37,053 bases of DNA from NCBI GenBank assembly GCA_018673255.1, contig JABHDC010000111.1:1-37053 (forward strand), read 5' to 3'. Shown piece by piece: positions 7,696 to 16,197 of this stretch (positions within the stretch are counted from its first letter, which is position 1; each line of letters opens with the position of its first letter). Source of the DNA: Gemmatimonadota bacterium (lineage in GTDB: Bacteria; Latescibacterota; UBA2968; UBA8231). A model generated the notes under the pieces. The model did not search any database and was not told where the DNA came from. It was given only the letters and a program-made list of their open reading frames with translations. The position numbers and the translations under genes were made by a program.

Positions 7696-10253
7696 CCATC
7701 GACAACAAGCAAGAGAGCGCTTCGGCGTCTGCTTCGTTGGATGAATTTCACTACGACAATCGCACGGTGCGGGATTTTGGTGCCGCCACCCTCGTGTGGG
7801 GGATCGTCGGCTTTCTCGTCGGCCTCATCGTCGCGCTGAAACTCGTCTATCCGGATTTCCTTGGTTTCATCCCAGAGCTGTCCTACGGGCGACTCCGGCC
7901 ACTGCATACCAATGCCGTGATCTTCGCCTTCGCGGGCAACGCCATTTTCTTCGGCATCTACTACTCGCTGCCGCGCCTGTGCAAAGCCCCCATGTGGAGC
8001 ACCGCACTGAGCCGAATCCATTTCTGGGGTTGGCAGCTGATCATCGTCGCCGCGGCGCTGACCCTGACCCACGGGATCAACACGAGCAAGGAATACGCTG
8101 AGCTCGAGTGGCCGATCGACATCGCCATCACCCTCATCTGGGTCGTCTTCGGCGCCAACATGATGGGCACGATCTACAAGCGTCGTGTGCGGCACATGTA
8201 TGTGGCCATCTGGTTCTACCTGGCCACCTTCATCACCGTCGCCGTCCTGCACATCGTCAACTCACTTGAGTTGCCCGTAAGTCTGTTCAAGAGCTACTCG
8301 ATCTATGCCGGCGTGCAGGATGCACTGGTGCAGTGGTGGTACGGACACAATGCGGTGGCCTTCTTCCTGACCACGCCCTTCCTGGGGATCATGTATTACT
8401 TCATCCCCAAGGTCGCCAATCGACCCGTGTTCTCGTATCGCCTGTCCATCATCCACTTCTGGGCCCTCGTCTTCCTCTACATCTGGGCCGGGCCGCACCA
8501 CCTGCTCTACACGGCGCTACCGGAGTGGGCCCAATCACTGGGCGTCGTCTTTTCGATCATGCTCATCGCCCCCTCGTGGGGTGGCATGATCAACGGCCTG
8601 TTGACCCTGCGCGGCGCCTGGGACACTGTGCGTGAGAGTCCGGTGCTGAAGTTTCTCGTCATCGGCGTCACCGCCTACGGCATGTCGACATTCGAGGGCC
8701 CCATGATGGCCCTCAAGAATGTCAACGCTCTGACGCACTACACCGACTACACGATCGCTCACGTGCACATGGGCGCTCTGGCGTGGAATGGCGGCCTTTC
8801 CTTCGCCATGCTCTACTACATCATTCCAAAGATCTACCGCACCGAACTCTTCTCCGTGAAGCTTGCCAATATCCATTTCTGGGCTGCGACACTGGGCATC
8901 ATCTTCTACGTGTTGTCCATGTATTTTGGCGGCATCACGCAGAGCCTGATGTGGAAGGAGTTCACGGACGAAGGTCTGCTGCGCTACCCGAACTTCCTCG
9001 AGACGGTGACGCAGATCATGCCGATGTATGCCCTGCGCGTTGTGGGTGGCCTGCTCTACATCACCGGCGCCGTGTTGTGTGTCTACAACATCTGGGCCAC
9101 GGCCCGACAGGGCGAACTGCTTGCCGCCGAACGCGACGAAGCGGCTCCTCTGCTGCACGAGGGACGCCTCACGAAGGACACTTCGATCCATCGCTGGCTC
9201 GAGTCGCGCCCCACACAGTTCGCCGTGCTGACGTTCGTCGCCATCCTCATCGGTGGCCTCATCGAATACGTGCCGACGGCGCTCATCGAATCGAACATCC
9301 CGACCATCGCCGCCGTCAAACCCTACACACCGCTGGAACTGGAAGGACGTGACGTCTACATCGAGGAGGGCTGCAATGGCTGCCACTCGCAGATGATTCG
9401 TCCCTTCCGCTCCGAAGTCGAGCGCTACGGCGACTACTCCAAGGCCGGAGAATTCGTCTACGATCATCCCTTCCTGTGGGGTTCGAAGCGCACCGGGCCG
9501 GATCTGCACCGCATTGGCGGGAAGTACCCCGATTCGTGGCACGCATTGCATATGAAGGATCCGCAGGCGACGTCACCCGGATCGATCATGCCCGCCTATC
9601 CGTGGCTCTTCGAGCACGAATACGACGCCTCCCTGATCGCCGCCAAGATCTCGGCAATGCAGACTCTTGGTGTGCCCTATGAGGAGGGCTACGAGGATCG
9701 CGCCGCCGCCGACATGCAGCAGCAGGCCGAAGGCATCGCGTCGGGCCTGACGGAGAGCGGCATGGAGGTCAGCCCCGGCAGCAAGTTGGTGGCCCTGGTC
9801 GCCTACCTGCAGCGCCTCGGCACCGACATCAAAACGGATGCGGCCTATGTGGCCCAATTCGAGGCGATGATGACGAAGGTGCAGACGGGCCCGGGCTTCG
9901 AGGGCGCACGTCTTCTCAACGACACAGCCGACATCGCCGCTGGTCAGGCCATCTTCAATGAACAGCGCAATCTCTGCTACACGTGTCACCGCAGTGATCT
10001 GGGCGGTCAGGTCGGTCCGAATCTGACCGATGGTCAGTGGCTACACGGCTGCACCGTGGCCGAGATCATGGCCAACATCAAGAGTGGCTTCCAGATGAAG
10101 GGCATGTTGCCCTACGGCAGCGGCAAGTCACTGACGGAACAGGAACTGCAGCAGGTCACCAGTTTCATCATCTCACTGCAGGGCAGCAATCCCGCCAATC
10201 CCAAGGCCGTCGATCCCGAACGCGCCTCCCCGTGCGAAGCACAGACGTGGTGA
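7692..10253 (+). CDS. ccoNO: Fused cbb3 oxidase CcoN-CcoO with an extra C-terminal cytochrome c domain
   Basis: This 853-residue protein holds the catalytic core of a cbb3 cytochrome c oxidase. Residues 20-480 are CcoN. The haem b ligand is H72 (RPLHTNAV), the CuB ligands are H219 (WWYGHNAV) and H269-H270 (GPHHL), the probable cross-linked tyrosine is Y249 (FSYRLSIIHFW), and the haem ligands H357 and H359 lie in HVHMGALAWN. Residues 505-720 are CcoO: one membrane helix (510-530), the c-haem site CNGCH (561-565), TGPDLHRIGG and the likely axial Met in SIMPAYPWLF (M633). Residues 730-835 are a second cytochrome c domain with CYTCH (762-766) and the likely axial M805, a domain type usually found in CcoP. 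The start is GTG at 7692 after a strong GAGGAGG, overlapping the ccoS stop. CcoNO fusions are known; the added c domain with a haem-less CcoP next door is the unusual part. Confidence 0.95.
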   Translation: MTIDNKQESASASASLDEFHYDNRTVRDFGAATLVWGIVGFLVGLIVALKLVYPDFLGFIPELSYGRLRPLHTNAVIFAFAGNAIFFGIYYSLPRLCKAPMWSTALSRIHFWGWQLIIVAAALTLTHGINTSKEYAELEWPIDIAITLIWVVFGANMMGTIYKRRVRHMYVAIWFYLATFITVAVLHIVNSLELPVSLFKSYSIYAGVQDALVQWWYGHNAVAFFLTTPFLGIMYYFIPKVANRPVFSYRLSIIHFWALVFLYIWAGPHHLLYTALPEWAQSLGVVFSIMLIAPSWGGMINGLLTLRGAWDTVRESPVLKFLVIGVTAYGMSTFEGPMMALKNVNALTHYTDYTIAHVHMGALAWNGGLSFAMLYYIIPKIYRTELFSVKLANIHFWAATLGIIFYVLSMYFGGITQSLMWKEFTDEGLLRYPNFLETVTQIMPMYALRVVGGLLYITGAVLCVYNIWATARQGELLAAERDEAAPLLHEGRLTKDTSIHRWLESRPTQFAVLTFVAILIGGLIEYVPTALIESNIPTIAAVKPYTPLELEGRDVYIEEGCNGCHSQMIRPFRSEVERYGDYSKAGEFVYDHPFLWGSKRTGPDLHRIGGKYPDSWHALHMKDPQATSPGSIMPAYPWLFEHEYDASLIAAKISAMQTLGVPYEEGYEDRAAADMQQQAEGIASGLTESGMEVSPGSKLVALVAYLQRLGTDIKTDAAYVAQFEAMMTKVQTGPGFEGARLLNDTADIAAGQAIFNEQRNLCYTCHRSDLGGQVGPNLTDGQWLHGCTVAEIMANIKSGFQMKGMLPYGSGKSLTEQELQQVTSFIISLQGSNPANPKAVDPERASPCEAQTW

Positions 10254-10265
10254 GGAGGACACATC

Positions 10266-10457
10266 ATGTATAAAGAGGTCCTTGCGTCAATCGAGGGAAT
10301 CGAGATCTACCCGATTATTTCCATGCTGATCTTCTTCACGTTCTTCGTCGGCCTCCTGGCCTGGTTCTTTCTGGCCGATCGTGACCGACTGCAGCGCCTG
10401 GCGCGTCTGCCGCTCGACGAAGGGGACACCAACAAAGAGGCCGCGAGCCATGTCTGA
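10266..10457 (+). CDS. ccoQ: CcoQ-like small cbb3 oxidase subunit
   Basis: This 63-residue protein has a single central membrane helix (about residues 14-37, rich in Ile, Phe and Leu) followed by a charged C-terminal tail ([17 protein letters not shown]). CcoQ proteins are poorly conserved in sequence but share this size and layout, and they sit between ccoO and ccoP. In other bacteria CcoQ stabilises the oxidase complex. A strong ribosome binding site (GAGGAGG) precedes the ATG by seven bases. The last eight bases overlap the start of the next gene. The call rests on topology and position more than on sequence identity. Confidence 0.8.
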   Translation: MYKEVLASIEGIEIYPIISMLIFFTFFVGLLAWFFLADRDRLQRLARLPLDEGDTNKEAASHV

Positions 10458-10788
10458 ATCAGAAGAAGGCGAACTGCTCCTCGGACACGAATACGATGGG
10501 ATCCAGGAACTGGACAATGACCTGCCACGCTGGTGGTTGTTCGGCTTCTACTTCACGATCGCCTTCGGTGTCGTGTACTGGATATACTACCATGTCTCGA
10601 CACTGGGCCCGACGCCGCACCAGGAGTATCTGAGCGAAATGGCCAGTGCCGGATATCGCGTCCCGAGTGCGCTGATCAAGGGCGTAACCGACCAGGATCT
10701 GCTCCTGGGTGTGGTGGGGGTTCTGTGCGGCATTGGCGTCCTTATTTTCGCCGAGTTGCTGCGAGCCGACCGTGGCAATGAGCAGTAG
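10450..10788 (+). CDS. ccoP: CcoP-like membrane subunit lacking haem c sites
   Basis: This 112-residue protein has the conserved N-terminus of Cco[21 protein letters not shown], then a membrane helix (about residues 30-48) and the IYYHV segment. In ordinary CcoP this is followed by two cytochrome c domains with CxxCH motifs. Here there is no CxxCH at all. The protein instead ends after a second predicted helix (about residues 85-104) and a short charged tail. The stop is followed by ccoG after a normal gap and I see no frameshift, so the short form looks genuine. The missing electron-entry haem may be supplied by the extra c domain on the fused CcoNO upstream. The ATG at 10450 overlaps ccoQ and is preferred because it gives the family N-terminus. 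Confidence 0.88.
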   Translation: MSESEEGELLLGHEYDGIQELDNDLPRWWLFGFYFTIAFGVVYWIYYHVSTLGPTPHQEYLSEMASAGYRVPSALIKGVTDQDLLLGVVGVLCGIGVLIFAELLRADRGNEQ

Positions 10789-10806
10789 ACCGGAGTCAGG
10801 AGTCAG

Positions 10807-12228
10807 ATGACGCGCGAGCGTTCGGCGTACGAGGAAAACTTCCGCGACCATCTGGGCAATGTGACGCCCGATGGTTCGCGCCTGAAGATCAGGCCACGCA
10901 AACCACGCGGTGCTCTTCATCGGGCCCGCGTGGGCGTGAGTTGGCTGTTGCTGGCGATCCTGTTTGGCGGCCCTTTCGTCAAGATCAACGGCCACCCCCT
11001 GCTCCTGCTGAACATCATCGAGCGGAAGTTCGTCCTCTTCGGGGTGCCATTCTGGCCGCAGGATCTGTATCTATTCCTGCTGGTCGTATTGACCATCGTC
11101 GTATTCGTCGTGCTCTTCACCTCGATCTTCGGGCGCATCTGGTGTGGTTGGGCCTGCCCGCAGACCATCTTCCTGGAAATGGTCTTCCGCAAGATTGAGT
11201 ACCTGATCGAGGGTGATGCCGTTCAGCAGCGGCGCCTGGACAAGGGCGACTGGAATGGCACCAAGATCATGAAGAAGGGTGTGAAGCATTCCATCTACTT
11301 CGCACTGTCCTTCCTGATCGCCAACACCTTCCTCGCCTACGTCATCGGTATCGAGCAACTGTGGGTCATTGTCACCGACCCGCCGAGCCAGCACCTGGGC
11401 GGCCTGTTCTCCATTACCATCTTCAGCCTTCTGTTCTATGGCGTGTTCTCCCGCTTCCGCGAGCAGGCCTGTATCATCGCCTGCCCCTACGGTCGCTGGC
11501 AGTCGGTGATGGTCAATCGCGAGACGGTGGCCGTCACCTACGACTACAAGCGGGGTGAGCCGCGCGGCAAGTTCCGCAAGGGCGGTGAACTCCTCGAAGG
11601 ACACGGTGACTGCGTCGAGTGCCGGCAATGCGTGCAGGTCTGCCCAACAGGCATCGACATCCGCAATGGCATTCAGATGGAGTGCGTGAACTGCACAGCC
11701 TGCATCGATGCCTGCAATGAGGTCATGGATCGTGTTGATCGGCCACACGGGCTGATCCGCTATTCGTCCCTGAGCCGGATCGAGGATGGCCGCCAGAAGG
11801 TCTTCACGCCTCGCACAATGGGCTATGCAGCCGTATTGCTGGTCCTGCTGGCGACGGTCATCGTCCTGTTCAGCACACGTGCCGACGTGCAGGCGGTGAT
11901 TCTGCGAGAACCTGGCAGACTCTACAACGAACTGTCCGATGGACGTCTGTCTAACTTCTACTCGATCAAGATCTTCAATAAGACATTCGATGAGATTCCC
12001 GTAGAGGTCCGCCTCGACACTCCTGCCGAAGGGGAGCTCGTCTTCCTCGGTGATATCGCCTCCGTTCAGGCGCAGGCGATTCGCGAGGGCCGCTTCTACG
12101 TGGCCATGCCGATTCGGATCCTGTCAGCCGGCCGTAACGATGTGAGTTTCTCGGTCTACTCAGGTGACGAATTGATCTACCAGGTCTCATCCAGTTTCCT
12201 GGCACCGCACGACGTGGGGTCCGAATGA
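10807..12228 (+). CDS. ccoG: CcoG/FixG/RdxA, iron-sulfur membrane protein of cbb3 biogenesis
   Basis: This 473-residue inner-membrane protein belongs to a family proposed to act as a cupric reductase supplying Cu(I) for cbb3 assembly. Membrane helices lie at about 40-60, 85-110, 160-185 and 200-215, with a last one at 338-356. Conserved cysteine motifs WCGWACPQT (about 112-120) and CIIACPYGRWQ (222-232) flank the helices. A cytoplasmic domain carries two [4Fe-4S] ferredoxin motifs, C269xxC272xxC275xxxC279P and C293xxC296xxC299xxxC303. The C-terminal periplasmic Ig-like domain (about 365-470) matches the family. The ATG follows AGGAG. Its stop overlaps the ccoH start by four bases (ATGA), typical of a coupled ccoGH pair. 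Confidence 0.96.
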   Translation: MTRERSAYEENFRDHLGNVTPDGSRLKIRPRKPRGALHRARVGVSWLLLAILFGGPFVKINGHPLLLLNIIERKFVLFGVPFWPQDLYLFLLVVLTIVVFVVLFTSIFGRIWCGWACPQTIFLEMVFRKIEYLIEGDAVQQRRLDKGDWNGTKIMKKGVKHSIYFALSFLIANTFLAYVIGIEQLWVIVTDPPSQHLGGLFSITIFSLLFYGVFSRFREQACIIACPYGRWQSVMVNRETVAVTYDYKRGEPRGKFRKGGELLEGHGDCVECRQCVQVCPTGIDIRNGIQMECVNCTACIDACNEVMDRVDRPHGLIRYSSLSRIEDGRQKVFTPRTMGYAAVLLVLLATVIVLFSTRADVQAVILREPGRLYNELSDGRLSNFYSIKIFNKTFDEIPVEVRLDTPAEGELVFLGDIASVQAQAIREGRFYVAMPIRILSAGRNDVSFSVYSGDELIYQVSSSFLAPHDVGSE

Positions 12229-12731
12229 CACAACCAGCTGGTCCCGCCAAGTCTGATCCACGCCGCGGACGCTCCTGGGCCTGGGGCATCATCGGAGCCT
12301 ATTCCAGCTTCGCCGTGCTCACACTGGTGATGGTGGGCTTTGCCTTCTCGCAACGCGTCGATCTGGTCAGTGACGACTACTACCAGCGTGAAATAGACCA
12401 TCAGCAGCACATCGACCGCGTGACGCGCACGCAGGAGTTGCCTGATGGCGTGGAATGGACCGTCACCCATCAGGACGGCGACTTTCTTTTCGAGTTGCCC
12501 AAGGGGCACTTCAACGGCGACCTGCAGGGTCAGATCCACTTCTATCGGCCCGACAACTCGACCCTCGACCGGACCCATGGCATCCACCTGGATGTTCAGG
12601 GACAGCAGCGGATCACGGCTGCCGGTCTTCCCGCTGGCCACTGGCGCATCCATATCGAGTGGCAGGTGGCAGGTCTGGACTATTACAGTGAGCGCGAACT
12701 GAACATCAGCGGGACGACTTCCGGAGCCTGA
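12225..12731 (+). CDS. ccoH: CcoH/FixH, cbb3 oxidase assembly protein
   Basis: This 168-residue membrane protein has one N-terminal helix (about residues 19-42, ending in GFAFSQRVDLVSDDYYQREI). The DDYYxxE stretch just outside the membrane is the family signature. The rest is a periplasmic beta-rich domain with the typical HLDVQGQQRITAAGLPAGHW and IEWQVAGLDYYSE segments. FixH proteins are required for stable cbb3 assembly and interact with the structural subunits and CcoI. The start overlaps the ccoG stop (ATGA) and the next gene starts one base after its stop, so it is embedded in the operon. Confidence 0.93.
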   Translation: MTQPAGPAKSDPRRGRSWAWGIIGAYSSFAVLTLVMVGFAFSQRVDLVSDDYYQREIDHQQHIDRVTRTQELPDGVEWTVTHQDGDFLFELPKGHFNGDLQGQIHFYRPDNSTLDRTHGIHLDVQGQQRITAAGLPAGHWRIHIEWQVAGLDYYSERELNISGTTSGA

Positions 12732-12732
12732 C

Positions 12733-13431
12733 GTGGAGCCCTGGACCGCGTTGCTGGTAGGGTTGGGTGGCTCGCTCCACTGCGTCGGCATGTGTGGCCC
12801 CCTGGCCCTGGCCCTGTCACCGGGAAGCGCCAGCAAGACACACTTCGTCTTCGGCCGGCTCCTCTACAACGCAGGCCGCGTCGTGACCTATGCCATCCTG
12901 GGTGGCGTCTTCGGGCTGCTCGGGGGTGTGATCCAGGTCGCGGGCTGGCAGCAGAGCCTGTCTGTCGGTGTCGGTGTCGTCATCATCGCCAGCACGCTCC
13001 TGTCCCTCGTGCACAGACGTCTGCCACTTGCATCCCTGCCGGCTCGCGCTGTGAGTGGCATCAAGTCGGCCCTGGGTCGACTGCTGCGACTGGAATCCGC
13101 CCCGGGATTGCTCCTCGTCGGCATCCTGAATGGCCTCCTGCCGTGCGGGCTCGTGTATCTTGCGCTGGCCGGCTCCCTCACCGCAGGTGGTCCAGTGCAG
13201 GGCATGATCTACATGGTGCTCTTCGGCATCGGCACCATCCCACTCATGCTGGCCACCTCCCTCATGGGAAGACTGCTGTTGCGCCCGCAACTGCAGGTGA
13301 TCGCTCGCCGCGCCGTCCCGCTGGGTATGTTGCTGCTGGGCGCCTGGTTCATACTGCGTGGCCTCGGGCTGGGTATCCCCTATCTGTCACCGATGCTCGG
13401 TGGTGGCGAGATGATGCACCACTCACACTGA
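12733..13431 (+). CDS. SafE/TauE-type (DsbD-like) membrane protein of the cbb3 cluster
   Basis: This 232-residue polytopic protein has about six helices and the motif LHCVGMCGP (C17, C21) in the first helix, plus LPCGLVYLALAG near residue 136. This is the pattern of the 'sulfite exporter TauE/SafE / DsbD transmembrane 2' family often found next to ccoGHIS. In that context the family is thought to help copper handling or thiol redox supply for cytochrome assembly, not sulfite export. The C-terminus ends in a Met/His cluster (EMMHHSH), consistent with metal binding. The start is GTG at 12733, one base after the ccoH stop. It appears to be the last gene of the oxidase operon. The molecular role here is inferred from context. 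Confidence 0.85.
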   Translation: MEPWTALLVGLGGSLHCVGMCGPLALALSPGSASKTHFVFGRLLYNAGRVVTYAILGGVFGLLGGVIQVAGWQQSLSVGVGVVIIASTLLSLVHRRLPLASLPARAVSGIKSALGRLLRLESAPGLLLVGILNGLLPCGLVYLALAGSLTAGGPVQGMIYMVLFGIGTIPLMLATSLMGRLLLRPQLQVIARRAVPLGMLLLGAWFILRGLGLGIPYLSPMLGGGEMMHHSH

Positions 13432-13546
13432 TCCTCTGGCTCGGGCAACTCGACAGCTCTCCTTGGAGACTCTTGATTGTGCTGCCTGATTTGTGCCGCC
13501 CCGACCCAACCTCACATCCTTCGACGATTCCAGGAGCATCACGCCC

Positions 13547-14407
13547 ATGGCCGTTCTCACCGACCAGCAGATCATCGACTATCACCGCGACGGTTATGTC
13601 GTCGTGCCCCAACTGCTGGACACCGAGGAAATCGACCTGCTGGGCCGGGCCGCTCGTGAGGATCGCGAACTGGATCGACGCAGCCAGGGCCGCAATGATG
13701 GCGAGGGCGGCTCGGTGCGCATGTCTTTGTGGAACCAGCCAGGCAACGGCATCTACGGCATGGTGGCCCGTTCAGAGCGCGTCGTGGGCTCGATGGAGAA
13801 GATCCTGGAGGGGGAGGTCTACCACTATCACTCGAAGATGATCCTCAAGGACCCGGAAGTGGGCGGCGCCTGGACGTGGCATCAGGACTACGGCTACTGG
13901 TATCAGAATGGCGCGCTGTTCCCATTGATGTCATCGGTCATGATCGCCGTCGACCCGGCAACGCGGGAAAATGGCTGCCTGCAGGTCCTGAAGGGTTCAC
14001 ATCTGATGGGCCGCATCGACCACGCACTGACCGGTGATCAGGCGGGGGCCAATCTCGAACGAGTGACCGAAGCAGAGAAGGTGCTGGAAAAGGTGCATGT
14101 GGAACTGGCACCGGGTGATGCTGTGTACTTTCACTGCAATATCCTGCACCGCTCTGATCGCAATGCATCACCGAACCCGCGCTGGACGCTGATCTGCTGT
14201 TACAATGCCGCTCGTAACGATCCGTACAAGGAGTCGCATCACCCGCGCTACACTCCACTGGACAAGGTCGCCGACACGGCGATCAAGGAAGTGGGCATCA
14301 AACGCTTCGAAGATGACGACTCCAACGTGGCCTGGATGGGCGACGAGGATCAGAGTGCCCGCTCTCTCGAGGACCGCATCGGCCTGGAGCGACGCGACGA
14401 GAGCTGA
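13547..14407 (+). CDS. Phytanoyl-CoA dioxygenase family Fe(II)/2-oxoglutarate oxygenase
   Basis: This 286-residue cytoplasmic oxygenase has the double-stranded beta-helix layout of the PhyH family. The metal triad is visible: H112 and D114 in WTWHQDYGYW, and the distal H201 in NILHRSDRNASP. R212 in NPRWTLICCYN is a good candidate for binding the 2-oxoglutarate carboxylate. The N-terminal QQIIDYHRDGYVVVP is typical. Known members hydroxylate phytanoyl-CoA, ectoine, small phosphonates and natural products, and nothing here identifies the substrate. The ATG at 13547 has AGGAG about ten bases upstream, while an upstream in-frame ATG at 13493 adds unrelated residues. It follows the cbb3 operon after 115 bases and is probably separately transcribed. 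Confidence 0.92.
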   Translation: MAVLTDQQIIDYHRDGYVVVPQLLDTEEIDLLGRAAREDRELDRRSQGRNDGEGGSVRMSLWNQPGNGIYGMVARSERVVGSMEKILEGEVYHYHSKMILKDPEVGGAWTWHQDYGYWYQNGALFPLMSSVMIAVDPATRENGCLQVLKGSHLMGRIDHALTGDQAGANLERVTEAEKVLEKVHVELAPGDAVYFHCNILHRSDRNASPNPRWTLICCYNAARNDPYKESHHPRYTPLDKVADTAIKEVGIKRFEDDDSNVAWMGDEDQSARSLEDRIGLERRDES

Positions 14408-14520
14408 TCGACTCGGACACGACGCATCGTCCCACGCACCACCGAGTTGATCGTGTGGGCGATACCCGCTGATTGATCGAGCAGTTTCGTTTATTGGCCA
14501 AACTCCGTATCGTAGCGCCT

Positions 14521-16134
14521 ATGACTGATCTGCTCATCCGAAATGGCCAGTTGATCGATGGAAGCGGTGCTCCGGCGGCGCGGGCCGACCTTGCCGTCAC
14601 CCAAGGGCGGATCACCGCCATCGGCGACCTGAGTTCAATGACGGCAACCGACGTGATCGATGCGGATGGCCGTATCGTCGCGCCCGGTTTCATCGACATC
14701 CACACCCACTCCGATCTGACCCTGCTCCTGGAAGGCCGGGCGCGATCCTCCGTGGCACAGGGCATCACGACCCAAATCGCCGGCAACTGCGGCGTGTCGG
14801 CGGCGCCGACGCGGGACTACGAGCCCTACTTTGGGCCCCTCGACCCGGCCATGACCCGCGGCCTGGTCTGCGACTGGGCCGGCTTCTCTGACTACTTCGA
14901 GCGACTTCAACAGCAGGGCGTGGGCACGAATGTGGCCAGTCTCGTGGGGCACGGTAATCTTCGTGTCGCCGCCATGGGCTGGGATGATCGAGCCCCGACA
15001 ACGGCTGAGATGGATTCGATGCGGGACCTGACCCATCAGGCCATGACCGATGGCGCCTTCGGTCTGTCCACGGGACTCGCCTATGCGCCCGGCCCCTTCT
15101 CGACCCTCGAGGAGCTTGTCGAACTGGGCAAGATCGTGGGGAAATTCGGCGGCATCTACACCTCCCATATACGCAATCAGACCGAAGGCATCGCCGCCGC
15201 CGTCGGCGAGGTAATCGCCGTGGGTGAGGGTGCCGGCATCGCCGCCCACGTGTCCCACATGCAGCCGGGTTCACCGATGATTGGTGCCACGGCCGATCTA
15301 CTGCGCACCATGGATGATCTGCGCAATCGTGGCGTCGATATCAGCTGTGATGCCATCCCCTATACGGTCGGCTCGACGACCCTCAAGTCGCTGTTGCCGC
15401 CCTGGGCGCTGGATGGGGGTGATGAGGCGCTGATCGCACGGCTGGGCGACCCAATCCTCAGGGAGAAGATCAAGGCCGACACGATGGCCCACGGCGCCGA
15501 ATCCGGTGGCAGCCGCAAGCGCAATCTCGTCAAGGACGGGAACTGGGATAAGATCTGGCTCGGCTCTTCTGGCCCGGCCAATGAGCACCTGATGGGCAAG
15601 TCTTTCGTCGAGATCGGGCGCCTGCGCGGACAGGACCCACATGACGCGGTCCTCGACATCCTCATCGAAGAGGGGGCCAGGCCCTGGATGCTGGCCGAGG
15701 ACGTCTCAGAAGAGGATTTCCTCAATATCGCCCGGCACGAGGCGGGTGGTGTGATCTCGGATGGCTTCTCCCTGGCACCTGAAGGTGTGTTGGCCGAAGG
15801 CAAGCATCATCCACGCTCCTACGCCGCCTTCCCCTACTTCCTGCGACGATTTATTCGCGAGCAGGGCGCCATGACGTGGGAAGCAGCGATTCACAAACTG
15901 ACTGGTCACGGGGCGACCCGATTTGGCCTCACCGATCGCGGCTGGTTGCGCGAAGGCCTGTGGGCGGACATCATCATCTTTGACGCCGACACGATCGGCG
16001 AACAAGCAGACTTCGACGACCCGTATCGATATCCGAAGGGGATCGATCACGTCTTCGTCAATGGCGTAGCCGCCGTACGTGACGGCCAGTTGCAGGACAG
16101 CCGCTCCGGCCGCATCCTGCGACGAGCCGCCTGA
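14521..16134 (+). CDS. N-acyl-D-amino-acid deacylase (amidohydrolase family)
   Basis: This 537-residue amidohydrolase should remove acyl groups from N-acyl-D-amino acids, or act on a related D-amino-acid amide. The short N-terminal beta domain begins TDLLIRNGQLIDGSG. It is followed by the metal motif GFIDIHTHSD (H61, H63), the D-aminoacylase motif IAGNCG with metal-binding C90, YTSHIRNQTEG with a His ligand, AAHVSHMQPG, and the late Asp in VISDGFS. The closing segment FGLTDRGWLREGLWADIIIFD is typical of the family, as is the overall length. The ATG at 14521 is chosen over an upstream in-frame start because it begins directly at the family N-terminus. A DUF1080 gene follows 63 bases later on the same strand. 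Confidence 0.92.
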   Translation: MTDLLIRNGQLIDGSGAPAARADLAVTQGRITAIGDLSSMTATDVIDADGRIVAPGFIDIHTHSDLTLLLEGRARSSVAQGITTQIAGNCGVSAAPTRDYEPYFGPLDPAMTRGLVCDWAGFSDYFERLQQQGVGTNVASLVGHGNLRVAAMGWDDRAPTTAEMDSMRDLTHQAMTDGAFGLSTGLAYAPGPFSTLEELVELGKIVGKFGGIYTSHIRNQTEGIAAAVGEVIAVGEGAGIAAHVSHMQPGSPMIGATADLLRTMDDLRNRGVDISCDAIPYTVGSTTLKSLLPPWALDGGDEALIARLGDPILREKIKADTMAHGAESGGSRKRNLVKDGNWDKIWLGSSGPANEHLMGKSFVEIGRLRGQDPHDAVLDILIEEGARPWMLAEDVSEEDFLNIARHEAGGVISDGFSLAPEGVLAEGKHHPRSYAAFPYFLRRFIREQGAMTWEAAIHKLTGHGATRFGLTDRGWLREGLWADIIIFDADTIGEQADFDDPYRYPKGIDHVFVNGVAAVRDGQLQDSRSGRILRRAA

Positions 16135-16197
16135 GAAGAGATCAACGCATTTCATCAAACCCCCGTCGTGGACGGGGTCACGGGAAGAAGGGATCAC

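Noticed and set aside
14406..14452. 11-bp inverted repeat with a 25-base loop between the dioxygenase and D-aminoacylase genes
   Set aside because: It contains a mismatch, has a long loop and no T-run; too weak to call a terminator or operator.
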